Below, piece by piece: positions 6,662-6,977 of a stretch of 6,977 nucleotides of DNA (position 1 is its first letter; each line of letters begins with the position of its first letter). The translations under genes and the position numbers were made by a program. Source of the DNA: an uncultured Flavonifractor sp. (GTDB lineage: Bacteria; Bacillota; Clostridia; Oscillospirales; Oscillospiraceae); the NCBI GenBank assembly GCA_910585415.1, contig CAJUDT010000106.1, forward strand, positions 1 to 6,977. The letters run 5' to 3'. The notes beneath the pieces were generated by a model. The model was given only the letters and a program-made list of their open reading frames with translations, searched no databases and was not told where the DNA came from.

Positions 6662-6969
6662 ATATCCCCCTTGCAAAATTTGTGAGTAGTTTCGTTGGCG
6701 GGGCTGGTCCACATGCCGCCTTTCGGACTACCATCTTCTACTTGATGGATTTGGGGTTGAGTCGGTGCGGAGAGAAACCTGTAGCCTTATGTTTTTCGCT
6801 TAAATGCCCATAGTCCCGCAAATCTGAAAGCAATAAGAACAATACCCCGCCGGCTCAACCCCAAAGCCATCTTGAAAAAGCTGGCACCATCGTAGGGCGG
6901 CCTTTCTACAAGCTAAAGGCAGCGCAACTACCATCAGGTTTTGCCAGCCGTATCCTTGCCCGAGGGGCC
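6648..6969 (+). ncRNA. candidate multi-branched structured RNA or MITE-like element
   Basis: No convincing gene is present, but complementary segments account for much of the region. The outer stem is 6648-6659 with 6958-6969 (12 perfect bp), continued by 6660-6664 with 6951-6955 after a 2-nt bulge. Inside are three domains. Domain one is a possible pseudoknot, 6697-6701/6716-6720 with 6707-6710/6725-6728. Domain two is a long stem, 6744-6765/6850-6871, of 22 positions with one mismatch and one wobble. Domain three is a tiered hairpin: 6880-6886/6942-6948, 6892-6895/6928-6931 and 6900-6905/6915-6920. Imperfect pairs at 6762/6853 and 6665/6950 are G-U on the plus strand but A-C on the minus strand, so plus-strand transcription is favoured, opposite to rbfA. 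No promoter or terminator was found. The 12-bp ends could equally be terminal inverted repeats of a non-autonomous element. I cannot match it to a named RNA family. Confidence 0.42.
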
Positions 6970-6977
6970 GCACTGTG

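Noticed and set aside
5972..6712. A 246-codon open frame extending rbfA upstream to 6712
   Set aside because: The extra 115 codons are translated repeat and structured-block sequence. RbfA homology and the ribosome site place the start at 6367.
6686..6731. Resemblance of the minus strand to the 5' part of an HDV-like self-cleaving ribozyme (GGCGGCATGTGGACCAGCC)
   Set aside because: The downstream P3/P1 3' strands and the catalytic C region could not be placed at a normal distance, so the double-pseudoknot fold is incomplete.
6800..6934. A small minus-strand frame (44 codons, starting MVVALPLACRKAALRW)
   Set aside because: No Shine-Dalgarno, Cys-rich unlikely composition, and it lies across the paired segments of the structured block.

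Overview
The window is a GC-rich, densely coded bacterial chromosome segment. Purine-rich Shine-Dalgarno sites, a TTG start, the gene order rbfA-nrnA-truB-ribF and the general look of the proteins suggest a gut Clostridia member of the Oscillospiraceae type (Flavonifractor or Pseudoflavonifractor-like). The species cannot be fixed from the sequence. All five minus-strand genes and the single plus-strand gene look intact.

Layout: 1-215 is one copy of a hairpin-rich repeat. It is followed on the plus strand by malQ (4-alpha-glucanotransferase, 262-1821). A bidirectional hairpin at 1830-1868 separates malQ from the convergent minus-strand block. Read in its own direction, that block is rbfA (6367-5972), nrnA (5975-5028), truB (5035-4160), ribF (4153-3251) and a DUF1576 membrane protein (3201-1879). 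The first four are coupled by overlaps of 4 and 8 nt and a 6-nt gap. They form the tail of the Gram-positive nusA-infB-rbfA operon and serve 30S maturation, nano-RNA/pAp turnover, tRNA pseudouridylation and FMN/FAD synthesis. The DUF1576 gene follows 49 nt later and may be co-transcribed.

Upstream of rbfA, where infB is normally expected, about 600 nt hold no convincing gene. This stretch contains a second, inverted copy of the 215-bp repeat (6446-6661, about 94% identical) and then an intricate block of complementary segments (6648-6969). That block can be drawn as one closed, multi-branched RNA: a 12+5-bp outer stem, a small pseudoknot domain, a 22-position long stem and a three-tier hairpin. 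I know no named RNA class that matches, so this is the best candidate in the window for something undescribed. It could be a structured RNA, a MITE-like non-autonomous element, or both.
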